This document shows positions 21,082 to 23,462 of a stretch of DNA of 23,462 nucleotides, in pieces (position 1 is the stretch's first letter; each line of letters starts with the position of its first letter). The DNA comes from a virus. The notes under the pieces are model-generated. The model was not told where the DNA came from, ran no database searches, and saw nothing but the letters and a program-made list of their open reading frames with translations. The stretch spans positions 1-23,462 of the IMG/VR virus record IMGVR_UViG_3300010885_028554. One strand, given 5' to 3'. A program made the position numbers and the translations under genes.

Positions 21082-21330
21082 TTATTCCTCGTCTTCGTCG
21101 TAATACTGGTCTTCGTCGTCTAATTGATCTTCGTCTTTGAATTCTTCAACAACAAGTTCAATAGCAGCATCCATGTGAGTATCATACCCCATAACAGATT
21201 CGAGAACCGAAAGTTCAACATCTTGTCCAACTAAAAAGTCTACAAAATGATTTGCTGCGGTTTCACGATTCTTCTCAGGGATATAATCCTTGAAAGTGTC
21301 CCATACACCAATGATTTGATTTTCTTCCAT
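21082..21330 (-). CDS. Small acidic protein between uvsX and uvsY
   Basis: This 82-residue protein has a helical N-terminal two-thirds (GVWDTFKDYIPEKNRETAANHFVDFLVG) and a strongly acidic tail (EEFKDEDQLDDEDQYYDEDEE). It lies one base after uvsX, so it is co-translated with the recombinase. The acidic tail resembles the regulatory acidic tails of ssDNA-binding proteins, and it might compete with DNA for basic partners. This is only an inference. Similar short proteins recur at this place in T4-like marine phages. Confidence 0.75.
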   Translation of the reverse strand: MEENQIIGVWDTFKDYIPEKNRETAANHFVDFLVGQDVELSVLESVMGYDTHMDAAIELVVEEFKDEDQLDDEDQYYDEDEE

Positions 21331-21331
21331 T

Positions 21332-22387
21332 TTATGCTTCCTCGGTTTCTTCCACGACTGCTAGGGTATTGGTTTCCTCCCATTCAGCCATGATTACTGT
21401 CAATCCATCTTTCTCATTACTGTTCCATGCTTTACGGAATTGCTTGATGATCTCGCCATCTTTGGTTGTATAAACAAGACTGTTGCCTTCTTTCTTCAAC
21501 TTACCTTTGGCTTCAAACAAATCAACTAAACCACTAAATGGACTCATACCTGTTGAGTATGGAATCTCAACTTGTACTGATTCAAAGGGTTTAGAGTAGC
21601 GTGTTTTCATGATCTTACAAGCACTACGAATACCGTTTACAGTGGTAGTCTTATTACCATCTTCATCGGTTTTCAATTTCAATTTACGCATGGCAACCAC
21701 GATAGAGCTTGCGTAGATAAAACCTTGTCCACCCGAAATTTTATCATCTGGATCAAACATGTCCTGACTTGCGTATGTATGATTGGTACAAACCATACCT
21801 ACATTCCACGAGCCAAACATATTAACACAGTTGCGAACAAGACTGGTAAGTGCTTTAGGTTTACGACCCATATCACCCTTCATCTCGCCTGCTTCGAACT
21901 GATTTACATCAGTTGGAGTCAACAACATACCCAAACTATCGATGACAAAAAGAATCTTAGGACGAGTCTCTTCGGGCATGACTTTATATTCTTTCATGAA
22001 TTCAGATATGGTTTTAGCCACATCATCAATCATAGCCATATTGAGTTTAAGAAGTTTTTCTTCACTGGTATCAACACCCAAATCAATCAACCACTTTTCA
22101 TCAAGAGCGTTTTCGCTATCAACTAAGATAACAAAGATGCCTTGTTCCTGAGCGTGACGAATGATGTTGCCAGAGCAGATATAACTCTTTCCTGCACCAC
22201 TTTCACCGGCAAATACTGTAACTTTACCAAGAGGAACTCCCCTAAAGAAGTCCCCTGAGATAAGATAGTTAAGAGCAAAATTACCAGTTGAGATCCAATC
22301 AGTAGGATCGTTAAAGCCAATACCAAGACCGTCAATGGCCTTAGTAATTGACTTTCTAAACTTAGAAATATCAAATGCTTTTCCCAT
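21332..22387 (-). CDS. uvsX: UvsX recombinase (RecA/Rad51 family)
   Basis: This 351-residue ATPase forms filaments on ssDNA and catalyses strand exchange in recombination-dependent replication. Walker A is GESGAGKS (61-68), then VILVDSENALD (about 86-96) with the catalytic region, Walker B ILFVIDSLGML (about 145-155), and SGGQGFIYASSIVVAMRKL (about 217-235) corresponding to the L2 region and following strand. TRYSKPFESVQVEIPYSTGM is typical of T4-group UvsX. It is shorter than T4 UvsX (391) but within the marine-phage range. It lies ten bases after gp32, with GGAGTAACAG as ribosome site. Confidence 0.95.
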   Translation of the reverse strand: MGKAFDISKFRKSITKAIDGLGIGFNDPTDWISTGNFALNYLISGDFFRGVPLGKVTVFAGESGAGKSYICSGNIIRHAQEQGIFVILVDSENALDEKWLIDLGVDTSEEKLLKLNMAMIDDVAKTISEFMKEYKVMPEETRPKILFVIDSLGMLLTPTDVNQFEAGEMKGDMGRKPKALTSLVRNCVNMFGSWNVGMVCTNHTYASQDMFDPDDKISGGQGFIYASSIVVAMRKLKLKTDEDGNKTTTVNGIRSACKIMKTRYSKPFESVQVEIPYSTGMSPFSGLVDLFEAKGKLKKEGNSLVYTTKDGEIIKQFRKAWNSNEKDGLTVIMAEWEETNTLAVVEETEEA

Positions 22388-22397
22388 CTGTTACTCC

Positions 22398-23390
22398 TTA
22401 GTTTGATGCGTTACGACTACGGATCATTGCAAGAATGTCTGCCGCACGTGAACCGCCGCTGTCTGCTTTTGGTTCATCTTGTGCAACCACTTTAGCGGGT
22501 GTTGCTGCCGCACGTTCAAAAGGGACGTCATCTTCCTCGATTGGTGCTGCCGCTGGTGCTGCTTTCGGTGCTGCTGTAGAACCAGTTGCCGAACCACTAC
22601 CACCAAATCCTGCTGGCTTGAAGTATTGACCCCAACGATCGCCATCATATGCTTCGCCGTCAACGCTGGCTGCGAACATCTCTGCGATAACTTTGAGTTC
22701 AACTTCGCCGGGTTTCTTTGGCAAGTAAGATTTCAAATCAAACAAACCAAATTGCTTGATTGCTGCTTGTTCTGCATCATTTAGAGCACGTTCACGACGA
22801 GCCCAAGTGCTGGTAGAATAATCAGCATAACCGCCTTTGCTGGTTTTAGCGATCTTGAAATCCAAACCACGAACGTAGTCAGTTGGCATTTCTTCAATCT
22901 CTGCATCCATCAATGCATTCTTAACGATGTTAAAGATTTGTGATCCGATGATAAATCTACGGATTGGATTTTCAGGAGTCTTTCCATCTTCCTGTAATTT
23001 GCTATCAAGCACAAAGCCTTGGAACAAATAACTTTTCTTTTTCCAATACTTACGACCCATATCTTCCAAAGACTTATCTTTGAACCATGGACGCACTTCG
23101 GTCAATACTGGACATGTCTCGCCCCACATTTCCATACAAGGAACTTGCACAGTAACGGGTTTGCTATTTGTTTCGCCTTTGACTCCAGCGAAAGGCAATT
23201 TGATCATTGCACGTTCGATCCAGAAAAAAGTGTTGTTTGGGTCTTGGTCAGGAAGGAAACGAACTGTTGTAGTTGAACCTTCTGGCATATTCCAATGTGG
23301 ATAAATGCCGTTGTCTCCACCGCTTGCGCTACCGGTGTTTTGTTGAGAACTTGCTTGAAGTTTTGCGCGAATTTCTGCTAATGTTGCCAT
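22398..23390 (-). CDS. 32: Single-stranded DNA-binding protein, T4 gp32-like
   Basis: This 330-residue protein coats ssDNA during replication and recombination and recruits UvsX, UvsY and primosome proteins. A basic N-terminus (LAEIRAKLQ) is followed by GIYPHWNMPEGSTTTVRFLPD (OB-fold start, about 28-48) and VPCMEMWGETCPV (C85, C93), where T4 gp32 binds zinc. RKYWKKKSYLFQGFVL and RRFIIGSQIFNIV continue the OB core. The C-terminal region is Ala/Pro/Ser-rich with a short acidic patch (IEEDDVPFE), and the extreme C-terminus is not acidic, unlike T4. AAAGG lies eight bases before the ATG. It is the first gene of the leftward replication operon. Confidence 0.93.
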   Translation of the reverse strand: MATLAEIRAKLQASSQQNTGSASGGDNGIYPHWNMPEGSTTTVRFLPDQDPNNTFFWIERAMIKLPFAGVKGETNSKPVTVQVPCMEMWGETCPVLTEVRPWFKDKSLEDMGRKYWKKKSYLFQGFVLDSKLQEDGKTPENPIRRFIIGSQIFNIVKNALMDAEIEEMPTDYVRGLDFKIAKTSKGGYADYSTSTWARRERALNDAEQAAIKQFGLFDLKSYLPKKPGEVELKVIAEMFAASVDGEAYDGDRWGQYFKPAGFGGSGSATGSTAAPKAAPAAAPIEEDDVPFERAAATPAKVVAQDEPKADSGGSRAADILAMIRSRNASN

Positions 23391-23462
23391 AATGTTTTGC
23401 CTTTATAAAATGTATTATGCCGCTTTCTTAAAGCCAACTGACTAAAAGAAAAACTGTGCATA
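23391..23462 (-). promoter_or_regulatory. Leader region of gp32 with small hairpin
   Basis: This 72-base stretch upstream of gp32 holds a ribosome site AAAGG and a 5-bp hairpin GCTTT-CTT-AAAGC (23422-23434). There is also a -10-like CATAAT (minus, 23419-23414) without a good -35. T4 gp32 represses its own translation through leader RNA structure, so this hairpin is a candidate operator, but the evidence is thin. Confidence 0.3.

Noticed and set aside
21725-22126. 133-residue rightward frame
   Set aside because: It is antisense to uvsX, which has an intact Walker motif set; there is no start signal.

Overview
The window is part of the genome of a tailed phage of the T4-like (exo-T4-even, marine or freshwater myovirus) group. 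The diagnostic set is gp32-like ssDNA-binding protein, UvsX recombinase, a UvsY-like mediator, UvsW helicase, gp61-like primase, gp41-like replicative helicase and dCMP deaminase. Genes are packed tightly, with ATGA and TAATG overlaps, and late promoters of the TATAAATA type are present. The host cannot be named from the sequence. A heptosyltransferase-like protein and a YqgE/AlgH-family protein suggest a Gram-negative bacterium. The DNA looks moderately AT-rich by eye.

Layout. (1) 1-2133: small accessory genes. These are a zinc-ribbon membrane protein and a 69-residue protein on the minus strand, a hypothetical protein and an NT5C-like HAD nucleotidase on the plus strand, a bidirectional terminator, and a 76-residue two-helix membrane protein. 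(2) 2213-7155: a glycosyltransferase island of six genes in two divergent operons. Three genes (DUF5672, GT-A-like, GT9-like) run leftward from a sigma70-type promoter. Three (GT17 and two others) run rightward behind a late-type promoter. (3) 7156-8432: a pol-beta nucleotidyltransferase and a YqgE/AlgH-like protein, divergently arranged. (4) 8429-11749: helicase gp41, primase gp61 and a virion-structural-type protein, all minus, with a plus-strand hypothetical gene (11771-12148) starting beside them. (5) 12129-17951: a long minus-strand operon with a miniature DnaE-like (Pol III alpha) protein, a free-standing HNH endonuclease, dCMP deaminase, a GT11-type fucosyltransferase, a methyltransferase and several conserved small genes. 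(6) 17951-23390: the recombination and replication core in transcription order gp32, uvsX, an acidic small protein, uvsY-like, a HARP-like/degenerate helicase protein and uvsW.

The minus strand mostly carries DNA metabolism (early/middle functions). gp32, UvsX, UvsY and UvsW would drive recombination-dependent replication, gp41/gp61 form the primosome, and the deaminase and nucleotidase act on nucleotide pools. The seven sugar-transfer genes and the methyltransferase look like cargo that modifies a surface glycan, virion protein or DNA; the target is not visible here. Points that merit most attention are the DnaE-like miniprotein that keeps all three catalytic aspartates, the glycosyltransferase island with its early/late divergent promoter, the phage-borne YqgE/AlgH protein, promoters that abut start codons (predicting leaderless mRNAs), and a long hairpin at the left end.
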